DNA of 64,000 nucleotides, taken from NCBI GenBank assembly GCA_017457105.1, contig JAFTIA010000009.1:1-64000 (forward strand), in the 5' to 3' direction. The stretch is from Lentisphaeria bacterium (GTDB lineage Bacteria > Verrucomicrobiota > Lentisphaeria > Victivallales > Victivallaceae). The notes beneath the pieces were generated by a model that had not been told where the DNA came from, did no database searches, and worked only from the letters and a program-made list of their open reading frames with translations. Shown piece by piece: positions 7,138-15,743 of the stretch; the first letter of the stretch is position 1; each line of letters starts with the position of its first letter. A program made the position numbers and the translations under genes.

Positions 7138-9786
7138 TTATTTCTTCTCTGGCATGATGGTAAAGTTGTCGATCCAATAGCAATCCCCCGGTTTGCCGTT
7201 GACGGCAGGTGTCCAGAACCGGCAGAGCGAAAGCATTTTTACATTCGGAAAATGTTTCCGGATCGCCCGCACATCCACCGTGACTGTGTGCCATTTATCA
7301 TCATCAATCAGGGGGATCAGATTCATATTGATATATTTGGTGTATTTTGATTGCGTACTCAATGCCGGACTTCCTCCCAGAAATACCACCGGCGGATTTT
7401 TTGCTCTGCCGATCATGGATGTTTCGTGTATGGAGACCCTCACCGGAACCCCTTTCGGGACACGGTAGGAGAAGCGGAGATACGGGAATCGGTCGATCAT
7501 CCAGTTCGCCGGAACTATGTGGGTGGAAAGCTGGGAGCCACCGTCTTTTTTGCCGTAACTGTTGGGGCGGTAATAAACTTTCCACGAGCCTTTCCCCGTT
7601 GCCGCCGTCGTCAGATCGTGTTTTGCCGAACTGTTGGGTTTCCGGGTGTGATTCCAGAAATAGAACCAGTCTTCCAGTGAATTTTCTTCAAAGGTGCAGT
7701 TGATCACTGTTTTGACTGCGGTATCCATTTTTTCGATCCGGTACTGCGACGGATCAGTAGTCGGTCCCGTTTCCATTCCGCGCTCAAAACACCCCAGATC
7801 CGGGGCTTTGCCCGCATAAGGCAGGTTCACTGCATCGCCTTTTTTTACCGTGACCCGACGGTCCAGCACCAATATTTTTTCTTCCGGCAGGTTCAAAATC
7901 ACTTTGGCTGTGACTTTGTCCGGCCCGATCATCAGCGTATCTCCGGATTCGCCGGGAATGCTGTACCCGTCATAAAAATAACGGGTGTCCTTTACGCTCA
8001 AATAAATCCCGCTGCTGTCCTCTGTTGCCACGGTCAGCGGTTCCGCACGGTCCACTGCCGCACTGGCGGCTTTCAGGCGGTAATTGTCTTTTTCGGGATT
8101 TTCAAAGCCGGGATCTGCATCAAAGTTGCCGGAGAACTGTGCCGGCTTGTCCTTTTCCGCGGCTTCCGGAGTGTAGGTGTCCACCTGCATCCAATTCCAT
8201 TTGATGGTCTTGTCCCCGGGCGCATTTCCCCGGAGCAGATTGTTGCGGAAACAGTTGTCCGGCGCAATGTTGCGGGTCAGCAGCAAAGCCGTGCCGTCCG
8301 CAGGATTGTTGGCAGACATGATGTTGTTTTTCACCATATTTCCCTGTACCATGAAACTGCCGTCCGGCGTTTTCATATCTACCATTTGCCATGCCGCATC
8401 CTGATTGTAGTGCCATGTGTTGAAATAGAGGCAGCTGCGGCGCATCATCTGCATTGGAGAATCTTTATAACGGTATGCATTGATGATAAGCGGGCAGGAG
8501 TTGTTACGGATCATCAGGTTATAGCGGAAGATCCCGTCGATCGTAAAAAGTTTCGCCCGGCCGTCAAAAGAGCCGGAGCCTTCGTAACTGTTGGTGATGA
8601 TGCACCGTTCCACCAGAATATTTTTTGTGGAGAAAAATTCAAAATTTCTGCCCCAGCGGCAATCAAAAACGCAATCACGCACCACGTTGTTCGAGCTTGT
8701 GCGGGCAATTCCAAGCGGACGGTGCCCGTTACGGCTGAAATAGATCCGGCTGAAAACCGTGTGGGTCACAAAATCATTGTTCCACATATCCCCGGAGACC
8801 TGTCTGTCGCTCCCGCGAGCCTGACTGCGGAAAACTTTCAGATTATCAAATTTGCTGTAATGAACATTGTTGCAGCGGATGGGGTTGGGGATCGTTGCCA
8901 GTTCCATGTGGCAGTTCTGCACCGTGCAGTACCAGGCATTCTGCACCAGAAGCCAGCGGCGATCAGGCTTGACATCAAACTTGAAGCCATCCAGCTGCAC
9001 ATAATGGCAATCCCGGATGACAACCGTGTATTCCCGGGATTTCCCCCCTGTAAAAACGGCCTGACCCGGTTTTTCTGAACGGAAGATGATGGGTGCTTCC
9101 GGTGTGCCGGAATGGGTGATATCCATATTTCCTTCATAACGCCCCGGCTTGAAAAGAACCGTTGTCCCGGCTGTGACTGTGCTGGCTTTGGCAAGCGTTT
9201 TCCACGGCTTTGCTTCCGTGCCCGGGTTTGCGTCATTGCCGTCCGGCGCCACATAAAAAATTTGGGGTTTGATGGCCATGCGGGCGGGCGGCGTGTAAGT
9301 GATTTGCTGTTGCGGGAACGGTTTGTCGGAAACTTCCCCTTCCATGCCATAGATCGTTGTGGTGTTGATGGCGGGTTTCATGGAGTAGAAAAAGATCGTC
9401 ACCCGCTCCGCGCCCTGCGGCACAGGCCCGAATGACACAGTCGTTTTGCCGGTGGGGGAAATCAGTGCTTTGCCGGCTCGTTTGTGGATTTTTCCGCCAT
9501 AATATGCCGTGACCTCCATGCCGCGCAGGGGTTCCGGTGTATGACTTACCGTAAATTTGTAATGTTTTCCTGTTATGACCGGGAAATTTCGGCTGACTCC
9601 AGCTTCCGCACCATGGGAGTTGTCTGCGATTTTGATGCCGCCCTTGACGGCTGTAACAGAACACTTCGCTTTTTCTTTCGCCGCCCCTGTGAGGTATGCC
9701 CGCCACCCGTCCGGCAGTGCCGCCGCATTCAGGCAAAGACAGATCCCCAAAAGATAACACGCTGACAACCAAGCCGTTTTACGCAT
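7138..9786 (-). CDS. Secreted right-handed parallel beta-helix protein with C-terminal carbohydrate-binding-like domain
   Basis: The protein has about 882 residues from the ATG at 9786, which has AAAGGG 7 bases upstream; the neighbouring ATG at 9789 is also possible. A signal peptide (WLSACYLLGICLCLNAAALPDGW) shows export. Next is a beta-sandwich-like segment (about 25-165), then YVAPDGNDANPGTEAKPWKTL, the classic start of DUF1565/pectate-lyase-like beta-helices. Several hundred residues of short turns with N-rich ladders (CTVQNCHMEL, NNVVRDCVFDC, NILVERCIITN) follow. A small insert, RYFYDGYSIPGESGDTL, comes before a last beta-sandwich domain that ends WIDNFTIMPEKK. The gene at 53836 has the same order of parts. 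A polysaccharide lyase or glycan-binding role is likely, but no catalytic residues can be assigned. Confidence 0.85.
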   Translation of the reverse strand: MRKTAWLSACYLLGICLCLNAAALPDGWRAYLTGAAKEKAKCSVTAVKGGIKIADNSHGAEAGVSRNFPVITGKHYKFTVSHTPEPLRGMEVTAYYGGKIHKRAGKALISPTGKTTVSFGPVPQGAERVTIFFYSMKPAINTTTIYGMEGEVSDKPFPQQQITYTPPARMAIKPQIFYVAPDGNDANPGTEAKPWKTLAKASTVTAGTTVLFKPGRYEGNMDITHSGTPEAPIIFRSEKPGQAVFTGGKSREYTVVIRDCHYVQLDGFKFDVKPDRRWLLVQNAWYCTVQNCHMELATIPNPIRCNNVHYSKFDNLKVFRSQARGSDRQVSGDMWNNDFVTHTVFSRIYFSRNGHRPLGIARTSSNNVVRDCVFDCRWGRNFEFFSTKNILVERCIITNSYEGSGSFDGRAKLFTIDGIFRYNLMIRNNSCPLIINAYRYKDSPMQMMRRSCLYFNTWHYNQDAAWQMVDMKTPDGSFMVQGNMVKNNIMSANNPADGTALLLTRNIAPDNCFRNNLLRGNAPGDKTIKWNWMQVDTYTPEAAEKDKPAQFSGNFDADPGFENPEKDNYRLKAASAAVDRAEPLTVATEDSSGIYLSVKDTRYFYDGYSIPGESGDTLMIGPDKVTAKVILNLPEEKILVLDRRVTVKKGDAVNLPYAGKAPDLGCFERGMETGPTTDPSQYRIEKMDTAVKTVINCTFEENSLEDWFYFWNHTRKPNSSAKHDLTTAATGKGSWKVYYRPNSYGKKDGGSQLSTHIVPANWMIDRFPYLRFSYRVPKGVPVRVSIHETSMIGRAKNPPVVFLGGSPALSTQSKYTKYINMNLIPLIDDDKWHTVTVDVRAIRKHFPNVKMLSLCRFWTPAVNGKPGDCYWIDNFTIMPEKK

Positions 9787-9835
9787 CATAGAACCCTTTC
9801 TTTTGTATTGGATTTGAAAAAAGAAACATTGATGT

Positions 9836-9863
9836 ACTATACCAACTGCTGGCATTTTTTCAA
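9836..9863 (-). promoter_or_regulatory. Promoter of the beta-helix/glyoxalase transcript
   Basis: On the minus strand, TTGAAA (9863-9858), 16 bp, then TGG-TATAGT (ending at 9836). It lies about 50 bases ahead of the start codon. Confidence 0.65.
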
Positions 9864-9912
9864 GTCACTGCTGTTGTGCAGTAGAGAATTTCGGGAAAAC
9901 CCGTTCCGGCTC

Positions 9913-9941
9913 TTGAAAATTACCGCAAGAAGGGTTATATT
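9913..9941 (+). promoter_or_regulatory. Promoter of yajC-secDF
   Basis: TTGAAA (9913-9918), 17 bp, TATATT (9936-9941), about 65 bases before the yajC start codon. Confidence 0.7.
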
Positions 9942-10005
9942 ACACATTATTTATTGAAGTACAGTCTGTAAGTAGACATTAATTATTAAAAAAAGGAGAA
10001 AAATT

Positions 10006-10356
10006 ATGATGTTGACACTGTTTACTGCCGCTGCCGCCCCTGCTGCTGCCGGAGCTTCCGCTCAAGCCGCCCCCGCCGGTGGCGGTCTGATGGGTATGCT
10101 GCCCATTTTCATCATTTTCGGTGTGATGATTTTCTTTATGATGCGCAGCCAGAAGAAGCAGCAGCAGAAGCGTGAACAGATGCTTTCCAAGATCGCCAAA
10201 GGCTCCAAAGTCGTGCTTGCCAGCGGGTTCCTCGGCACCATCGCCGAAGTCCGCGAAAAGACTTTTCTGGTGGAAATCGCCAACAATGTCCGTGTGGAAG
10301 TCGTGCAGGCCGGTATCGGTGATGTGATCCCGGAAGAAGCCCCGGAAAAGAAGTAA
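10006..10356 (+). CDS. yajC: Preprotein translocase subunit YajC
   Basis: YajC is a small inner-membrane partner of SecDF in the Sec holotranslocon. The 116-residue product has an alanine-rich N-terminus (AAAAPAAAGASAQAAPAGG), one membrane helix (MLPIFIIFGVMIFFMMRSQ) and the conserved cytoplasmic stretch SQKKQQQKREQMLSKIAKGSKVVLASGFLGTI (in pieces), typical of the family. An AAAGGAG site lies 8 bases before the ATG. secDF follows closely and the pair is a common operon. Confidence 0.95.
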   Translation: MMLTLFTAAAAPAAAGASAQAAPAGGGLMGMLPIFIIFGVMIFFMMRSQKKQQQKREQMLSKIAKGSKVVLASGFLGTIAEVREKTFLVEIANNVRVEVVQAGIGDVIPEEAPEKK

Positions 10357-10384
10357 CGCCTCCGGAAATAGGAGAATGGCAACT

Positions 10385-12961
10385 ATGAATAATCGCCCCT
10401 GGATGCTGCGGGCAGCTATCGCAGTCATCGTGATTTTGGTTTTTGTGTGCTCCATGTACCCGCTGATGCAGCGGGATTTCTACGAAACTTTCCGGAAACT
10501 GCTGGCGGATCCCAAAGATCCTGTGGCGGAACAGCTGATCGCTGATGCCAAAGCCATGCAGCAGAAAAATCCGGAACTCTTTGCTTCCCAGGCTCTTCTT
10601 GCGGCTACGGAAAGCAAAGGGATCGTGCTGAAAGATCATTTGAAAGACAAGTCCCTGACCGATAACCGGGATGTGATGAGCCGTGTCCGCAAGGATGCTT
10701 CCAGCTCCATCCGTCTGGGCTTGGACCTGAACGGCGGTGTGGAATTTATGCTCCAGCTGATCCCCGATCAGGAATTTCTGGATCGCCTCGGTGCCTCCGA
10801 AGGTGCCGGTGACCGCGAGGAAGTGGAAGCCCGTATGACCAGTGAATTCAACCGTTACCGGGATATCGCCATCGAAATCCTGCGTAAGCGTTTGGAAGGT
10901 CAGAAGATTTTTGAAGCGGAAATTTCTCCGACCGGCGACCGTTATGTTTCCATCAAGGCCCCGATCGTTGCCAAGGATGAAAAGGTCAAACTCCTGAACC
11001 TGATCTCCATGAGTGCCAAACTCCGGTTCCGTCTGGTTCACCCCGAAAATCAGTCGCTTGTCAATGCTTATCTGGAAAATCCGGATGCGTTCACCATGCC
11101 CATCGGCTATGAATTGATGAGCACTTCCGAATTCCGTCCCGGCCAGAAGCCGCTGGTCCAACACTACTTTGTGAAGTATGACTGGGTCATGGACGGCAAA
11201 GGCGTCCGGGATGCGTTCCCGGTGCGGGATCAGTTCGGCCAGCGGCAGATCTCCCTTTCTTTCAACCCCGAAGGTGCGGACCGTTTCGCCCGGGTGACTA
11301 CCGAAAATGTGGGCCGCCAGCTTGCCATCGTGCTGGACGGCAAACTTTATTGCGCCCCCAATATCAAGGAACCCATTACCGGCGGTAATGCCTCCATTTC
11401 CGGGTCCTTCTCCGAAGAAGAATGCAAGAACATTTCCGATGCTCTTGTTTCCGGCAGTTTCCCCTTCCAGATCAAGGTGGATGCCGTGTTTGACACCGAC
11501 CCGAAACTCGGTGCGGACAACGTTTCCAATGGCGTGTGGGTCGCCTTGTGGTCCATGGCAGGCGTGATCGTCTTTATGGTTGCCTACTATCTGGTGGGCG
11601 GCGTGATCTCCGTGATCGCACTGATCATCAATTTGCTGGTGCTGCTGGGTGCCATGGCGGCATTTGATGCCACGCTGACACTGCCCGGTATCGCCGGTAT
11701 CGTGTTGACCATCGGTATGGCGGTGGACGCCAACGTGCTGATTTTTGAACGCATCCGGGAAGAACTCAAAAACGGCAAGTCCCTGATCCCCGCTGTGGAT
11801 GCAGGTTATCAGAACGCTCTTTCTGCTGTTATCGACTCCAACTTGACGACGTTGATCACCTCCGTGATCCTGATGTCTGTCGGGACCGGTGCCATCAAAG
11901 GGTTTGCTGTGGCATTGAGCATTGGTATTCTTTCCACGCTCTTTACCGCACTTTTCCTGACCCGTTTGATGTTTGACATTCTCTTCATGCTGTTCCCGAA
12001 CATGCCGACCTTGAAGATGAACCAGTTCTTTTCTGCTGCTAATGTTGACTTCAAGCGGTTGTGGAAGATCTTTATGCCTGTTTCTGCGGCTCTGGTACTG
12101 GCAAGTTTTGCCATTTTCTGCGTGAAAGGCTCCTCTATGCTTGGGGTGGACTTCACCGGTGGTACGCAGGTGATGTTTGACTATGTCAAGCAGGTTCCCG
12201 CTGCCGAAATGGAAAAGGCCTTGAACTCCATCAACTATAAAGCCGTGGTGACTTACAAGTCCAGCGCATCTGCGCAGGACAGCCGCAAGGTGGAGATCCT
12301 GATCCGTGACGATATGACGCAGAAAAACAGCAATCCGAAAGAAGTTCTTCAGAAATATCTGAATGAACGCTTCCCGGAAGCCCAGTTCACCGGCGGGCAG
12401 GAAAATTCTGTTGGCGGTTTGATCGGTTGGGAATTCAGCAAATATGCTATTATCGCCATCATCCTTTCCACCATCGGTATCGGTGCGTATGTGACATTGC
12501 GTTACGAATTGTCTTATGCTGCGGCAAGTATCCTTGCCCTGCTGCATGACGTGATCATCGTTATGGGGCTCTATATCCTTGTCGGCCGGACGATTTCTCT
12601 CTCTGTGGTTGCCGCTATTCTGACGGTTCTCGGGTACTCCATCAACGACAAGGTGGTGGTTTTTGACCGTGTCCGTGAAAACGTTAAGAAAGATCCCAAG
12701 GCGGATTATCTGACAACCGTGGTCGGTTCCATCAATCAGACATTGAGCCGTACGGTGCTGACAAGTTTGACCACATTGATCGTGGTGGTGGTGCTTTTCA
12801 TCTGGGGCGGTATCGCCATCAATGACTTCGTGTTCATCATGCTTCTGGGTATCATTGTAGGGACCTATTCCTCCATGTTTGTGGCTGCGCCCACCGTGGT
12901 TTGGATCCGTACCCGCAAGAAGCATCAGGCGGCTCTTCCTGCAAAAGATGCCGGGAAGTGA
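10385..12961 (+). CDS. secDF: Protein translocase subunit SecDF (fused)
   Basis: SecD and SecF use the proton motive force to pull exported proteins through SecYEG. Here they are one chain of 858 residues, as in several phyla. The SecD half shows an N-terminal membrane helix, LGLDLNGGVEFMLQL, the P1 periplasmic domain, GAMAAFDATLTLPGIAGIVLTIGMAVDANVLIFERIREEL (in pieces, with the conserved Asp/Asn) and the first helix set. The SecF half begins with a second helix and LGVDFTGGTQVMFDYV, and ends with GYSINDKVVVFDRVREN. The ATG at 10376 is only one base from GGAG, so 10385, ten bases away, is the better start. It is downstream of yajC and 7 bases before the SDR gene. Confidence 0.95.
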   Translation: MNNRPWMLRAAIAVIVILVFVCSMYPLMQRDFYETFRKLLADPKDPVAEQLIADAKAMQQKNPELFASQALLAATESKGIVLKDHLKDKSLTDNRDVMSRVRKDASSSIRLGLDLNGGVEFMLQLIPDQEFLDRLGASEGAGDREEVEARMTSEFNRYRDIAIEILRKRLEGQKIFEAEISPTGDRYVSIKAPIVAKDEKVKLLNLISMSAKLRFRLVHPENQSLVNAYLENPDAFTMPIGYELMSTSEFRPGQKPLVQHYFVKYDWVMDGKGVRDAFPVRDQFGQRQISLSFNPEGADRFARVTTENVGRQLAIVLDGKLYCAPNIKEPITGGNASISGSFSEEECKNISDALVSGSFPFQIKVDAVFDTDPKLGADNVSNGVWVALWSMAGVIVFMVAYYLVGGVISVIALIINLLVLLGAMAAFDATLTLPGIAGIVLTIGMAVDANVLIFERIREELKNGKSLIPAVDAGYQNALSAVIDSNLTTLITSVILMSVGTGAIKGFAVALSIGILSTLFTALFLTRLMFDILFMLFPNMPTLKMNQFFSAANVDFKRLWKIFMPVSAALVLASFAIFCVKGSSMLGVDFTGGTQVMFDYVKQVPAAEMEKALNSINYKAVVTYKSSASAQDSRKVEILIRDDMTQKNSNPKEVLQKYLNERFPEAQFTGGQENSVGGLIGWEFSKYAIIAIILSTIGIGAYVTLRYELSYAAASILALLHDVIIVMGLYILVGRTISLSVVAAILTVLGYSINDKVVVFDRVRENVKKDPKADYLTTVVGSINQTLSRTVLTSLTTLIVVVVLFIWGGIAINDFVFIMLLGIIVGTYSSMFVAAPTVVWIRTRKKHQAALPAKDAGK

Positions 12962-12968
12962 TTGCACC

Positions 12969-13664
12969 ATGGATCTTGCCGGAAAACGGGTTCTGATCAC
13001 CGGCGGTGCCGTCCGTGTGGGGGCGGCACTTGCGGAAGGATTTGCCCGTTCCGGTGCCAAAATTTCGATTCATTACCGCCGTTCTGCTGAAGAAGCGGAA
13101 CGGCTTCTTTGTACCCTGCCGGGGGAGGAGCACGACTGCATTGCGGCGGATCTTTCTGACCCGGAAGAGGCTCAAACGCTGATTGCCCGTACGGGGCATT
13201 GCATTGATATTCTGGTAAACAATGCTTCTTATTATGTACGGGATGCCGCAGATGCGGCGGTTTGCAGGCAGGTGAATGTGTTTTCCCCCGTGGAATTGAT
13301 GACGCAGTTTTCCGCACAGGAAGGGCTGGAAAACGGTGTTATTCTGAATTTTCTTGACGGGGCAGCTCTGCGGGCTGTGCCGGATGGGGATTTTTATACC
13401 GCAAGCCGGGTGGAATTTGCCCGGATGACGGTGGAGTTCGCCAGGCGTTTTGCCCCGAAGATCCGGGTCAACGGCATTGCTCCCGGTCCGGTTCTGCCTC
13501 CTGTCTGGCTGCCGGAAAGCCGCATGGCAAATATTTCACAGAAACTGCCCCTGAAACACCCTGTGGATTTAACGGAGCTGGTGGAAACAGCATTGCTTTT
13601 GTGCCGTGCGGAATCCATGACGGGGGTGCTGCTTCCGGTGGATTGCGGGTTGCATCTTACCTGA
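12969..13664 (+). CDS. Short-chain dehydrogenase/reductase, possibly pteridine-reductase-like
   Basis: The 231-residue protein is a classical-size SDR. The cofactor motif is TGGAVRVGAALAEGFARSG (residues about 11-29), the basic HYRRSAEEAE after strand 2 suggests NADPH, and ILVNNASYY is the structural NNA motif. The active-site segment reads FYTASRVEFARM: the tyrosine is present but the usual lysine of YxxxK is an arginine. It resembles FolM/pteridine-reductase-like SDRs in its start and length, but the substrate is not known. It begins 7 bases after the secDF stop and ends 2 bases before a convergent gene, so it probably shares the yajC-secDF transcript. Confidence 0.8.
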   Translation: MDLAGKRVLITGGAVRVGAALAEGFARSGAKISIHYRRSAEEAERLLCTLPGEEHDCIAADLSDPEEAQTLIARTGHCIDILVNNASYYVRDAADAAVCRQVNVFSPVELMTQFSAQEGLENGVILNFLDGAALRAVPDGDFYTASRVEFARMTVEFARRFAPKIRVNGIAPGPVLPPVWLPESRMANISQKLPLKHPVDLTELVETALLLCRAESMTGVLLPVDCGLHLT

Positions 13665-13666
13665 TT

Positions 13667-14080
13667 TCAGTATTCCGGAAAGTCACCTTCTATAGCGGTG
13701 ATTTGATCGGCCGGGATGAGTGTGCCGTCCTCCATGGCGATCCATTTTTTCTGCATGGAAAATTTCTGCACCACCCCGGAAATTTCTTTGATGCATCCGC
13801 CTGATTTTCTTTCATCCGGAACAAAATAGCGGATTTTTACTTGCATTTTTTCTGCAGAATGGCAAGAAAGCCAGTTCAGTTTCCGGTCCAGTTGAATCAA
13901 TTCGGCTTCGTCCAGCATTTCTTTCTGATCGGTCAGCCGGGCGGTTTCCGCCACGGCATCATCGTAACCTGTCAATGCTGCAAACGGGGCAAATTGTGCC
14001 GCCCGGTTCTGCATGGGCATGGGGGGATGATTGCCGGAAACATGATGCGGCAGATGGATGATATCCTGATACGGATTCAT
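13667..14080 (-). CDS. YolD-like protein
   Basis: YolD-like proteins are small partners encoded beside Y-family polymerases, mainly in Firmicutes and on mobile elements, and are thought to act with the polymerase in an unknown way. The 137-residue product shows the family opening MNPYQDIIHLPHHVS, then RAAQFAPFAALTGYDDAV and DRKLNWL, with a small beta domain to the C-terminus (KIRYFVPDERKSGG, GDFPEY). The start at 14080 is chosen because the ATG overlaps the stop of the preceding 59-residue gene in ATGA and has GGAAAAAG upstream. It is the last gene of a coupled four-gene operon. Confidence 0.85.
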   Translation of the reverse strand: MNPYQDIIHLPHHVSGNHPPMPMQNRAAQFAPFAALTGYDDAVAETARLTDQKEMLDEAELIQLDRKLNWLSCHSAEKMQVKIRYFVPDERKSGGCIKEISGVVQKFSMQKKWIAMEDGTLIPADQITAIEGDFPEY

Positions 14081-14256
14081 TTCTTTTTCCAGATCAGTTG
14101 ATAGTTCAATATGACCAGCAGGATCACTGCCAGTCCGAGTCTGCTGCAGATCCCCCATGGCGTACGGTTGTAAAAAGGCAGCAAAGATTTTGCTGTCCCG
14201 GCGGCGATCACCAGCAACAGGATCACGGAGTACAGGATTTTCTCCCGGATCTTCAT
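14077..14256 (-). CDS. Small two-helix membrane protein, unrecognised
   Basis: This 59-residue protein begins MKIREKILYSVILLLVIAAG and ends in NYQLIWKKK. It has two hydrophobic helices (about 7-22 and 40-53) separated by a short polar loop, with basic ends. GGAGG lies 9 bases before the ATG. Its ATG overlaps the polymerase stop (ATGA) and its own stop overlaps the YolD-like start (ATGA), so it is translated within the operon. I do not recognise the family. A membrane protein between a Y-family polymerase and its YolD-like partner is unexpected; it might serve the EamA transporter encoded first in the operon instead. Confidence 0.75.
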   Translation of the reverse strand: MKIREKILYSVILLLVIAAGTAKSLLPFYNRTPWGICSRLGLAVILLVILNYQLIWKKK

Positions 14257-15743
14257 TTTTTATGACCTCCAATTTGTTGATTTCTTTCCCGGGCGGTTGC
14301 CCCCTCCTGCAAACTCATGGCTTTTAAAACAGCGTTTTTGCCGAATTTTTTCTTGATTTTCAGCAAAGCCTGTTGAAGACGGTGTTCTTTCGCTTCTTTT
14401 TCTTTTTGGATGGATTGCTGTTCATTATCGGCAAAAAGATCCTGCTGCTCAAAGAGGTTCTTTCGGGCAAGATCGCTTTGCAGCAGAACATGGTTGGCAG
14501 TTACCGTCAGTTTGCGGACAAGCAGTTCCGGGGCGGCGACCCGGTTAAACAGGTCCAGCATCCGTTCCTGCAGATATTGTGCTGATGCCGTGTGTCTGCC
14601 GAGCTGGATGGAGCCGTGAGCATCCTGCGGCGAGCGTCTGCCGTAGGGATCCACTTTTACCGCTCCGCTGTACGTTGTCCGGGATGAGGCGGAAAGATTG
14701 GCGGCATCGTAGGCAATATTCAGGACGAGCTGGTCGGTCACAAGTCCTTTTTCCACCAGATCCAAAGCAAGTTGGTCCACCATTTCCATCACTACCAGAC
14801 GGGCCTTTTCATATTCATAAGGTTCCTGCAGGACCTGGCCGGAACTGAGGCTGTTGTTTTCCGGCTTGTAATTTTTGATATCCGCAATGGTACAGGGTTC
14901 CCAGCCCCATGCGTGATCGATCAGGAGTTCCGCATTCACGCCGAACATCCGGTAAAGGAGTTCTTCATTTTGGACGGACATCCGCGCCACATCCCCCATG
15001 GTCCGCATCCCGGCGGATTCCAGTTTTTCGGCGTAGCCTTTTCCGACCCTCCAGAAGTCCGTAAGCGGGCGGTGCTGCCAGAGTTTTTCCCGGTAAGTTA
15101 GCTCATTGAGTTCTGCAATACGGACACCGTCTGCATCGGCAGGAATGTGTTTGGCTTCGATATCCATAGCGATTTTGCAGAGATACAGATTGGGGCCGAT
15201 CCCGGCAGTGGCGGTGATGCCGGTTGTCTGCAAAACGTCCCGGATCACTTTCCCGGCAAATTCCCGGGCTGTCAGATGATAGAGTTTCAAATAATTTGTT
15301 GCATCAATAAAGACTTCATCAATGGAATAAACATGGATATCTTCCGGCGCGATGTATTTCAAATATATGCCATAAATGGCGGAACTTACTTCCATATAAC
15401 GCCCCATACGGGGAACTGCAACGATATAATCCAGTTCCAGAGCCGGATTCTGTTTCAATTCCACTGCACTGGCTGATTTGCCGGAAAAACATCTCCGGGG
15501 TGCTTTGCTTTTGCGGGCAAGGTTGATGTCCCGGACTTTCTGCACGACTTCAAACAACCGGGCCCGCCCGGGGAGTCCGCAGGATTTGAGAGAGGGGGAA
15601 ACTGCAAGGCAGATGGTCTTTTCCGTCCGGCTTGAGTCAGCCACCACAAGGTGCGTTGTCATGGGATCCAGTTTGCGGTCCGTGCACTCCACAGAGGCGT
15701 AAAAGGATTTCAAGTCGATGGCGATGTAAGTTCGTGCCGTCAT
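14253..15743 (-). CDS. Y-family DNA polymerase, UmuC/UvrX-like
   Basis: Y-family polymerases copy past damaged template bases. The 496-residue protein has the first catalytic Asp in YIAIDLKSFYASVEC, the second pair in VYSIDEVFIDATNY (SIDE motif), the TGITATAGIGPNLYLCKIAMD stretch (in pieces), and a helix-hairpin-helix-like GYAEKLESAGMRTMGDVARMS thumb region. The little-finger domain follows, then a basic, glutamine-rich tail (QQSIQKEKEAKEHRLQQALLK) where a clamp-binding QQDLFAD segment is plausible. The long SKAPRRCFSGKSASAVELKQ insert is a feature of the UmuC/UvrX branch. Its ATG overlaps the EamA stop (TGATG). No LexA box was recognised upstream of the operon. Confidence 0.9.
   Translation of the reverse strand: MTARTYIAIDLKSFYASVECTDRKLDPMTTHLVVADSSRTEKTICLAVSPSLKSCGLPGRARLFEVVQKVRDINLARKSKAPRRCFSGKSASAVELKQNPALELDYIVAVPRMGRYMEVSSAIYGIYLKYIAPEDIHVYSIDEVFIDATNYLKLYHLTAREFAGKVIRDVLQTTGITATAGIGPNLYLCKIAMDIEAKHIPADADGVRIAELNELTYREKLWQHRPLTDFWRVGKGYAEKLESAGMRTMGDVARMSVQNEELLYRMFGVNAELLIDHAWGWEPCTIADIKNYKPENNSLSSGQVLQEPYEYEKARLVVMEMVDQLALDLVEKGLVTDQLVLNIAYDAANLSASSRTTYSGAVKVDPYGRRSPQDAHGSIQLGRHTASAQYLQERMLDLFNRVAAPELLVRKLTVTANHVLLQSDLARKNLFEQQDLFADNEQQSIQKEKEAKEHRLQQALLKIKKKFGKNAVLKAMSLQEGATARERNQQIGGHKK

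Noticed and set aside
10136-13060. A 974-codon minus-strand open frame opposite secDF
   Set aside because: It is antisense to a complete, well-recognised SecDF; its composition (His, Gln and Arg-rich) is that of a shadow frame in GC-rich DNA.
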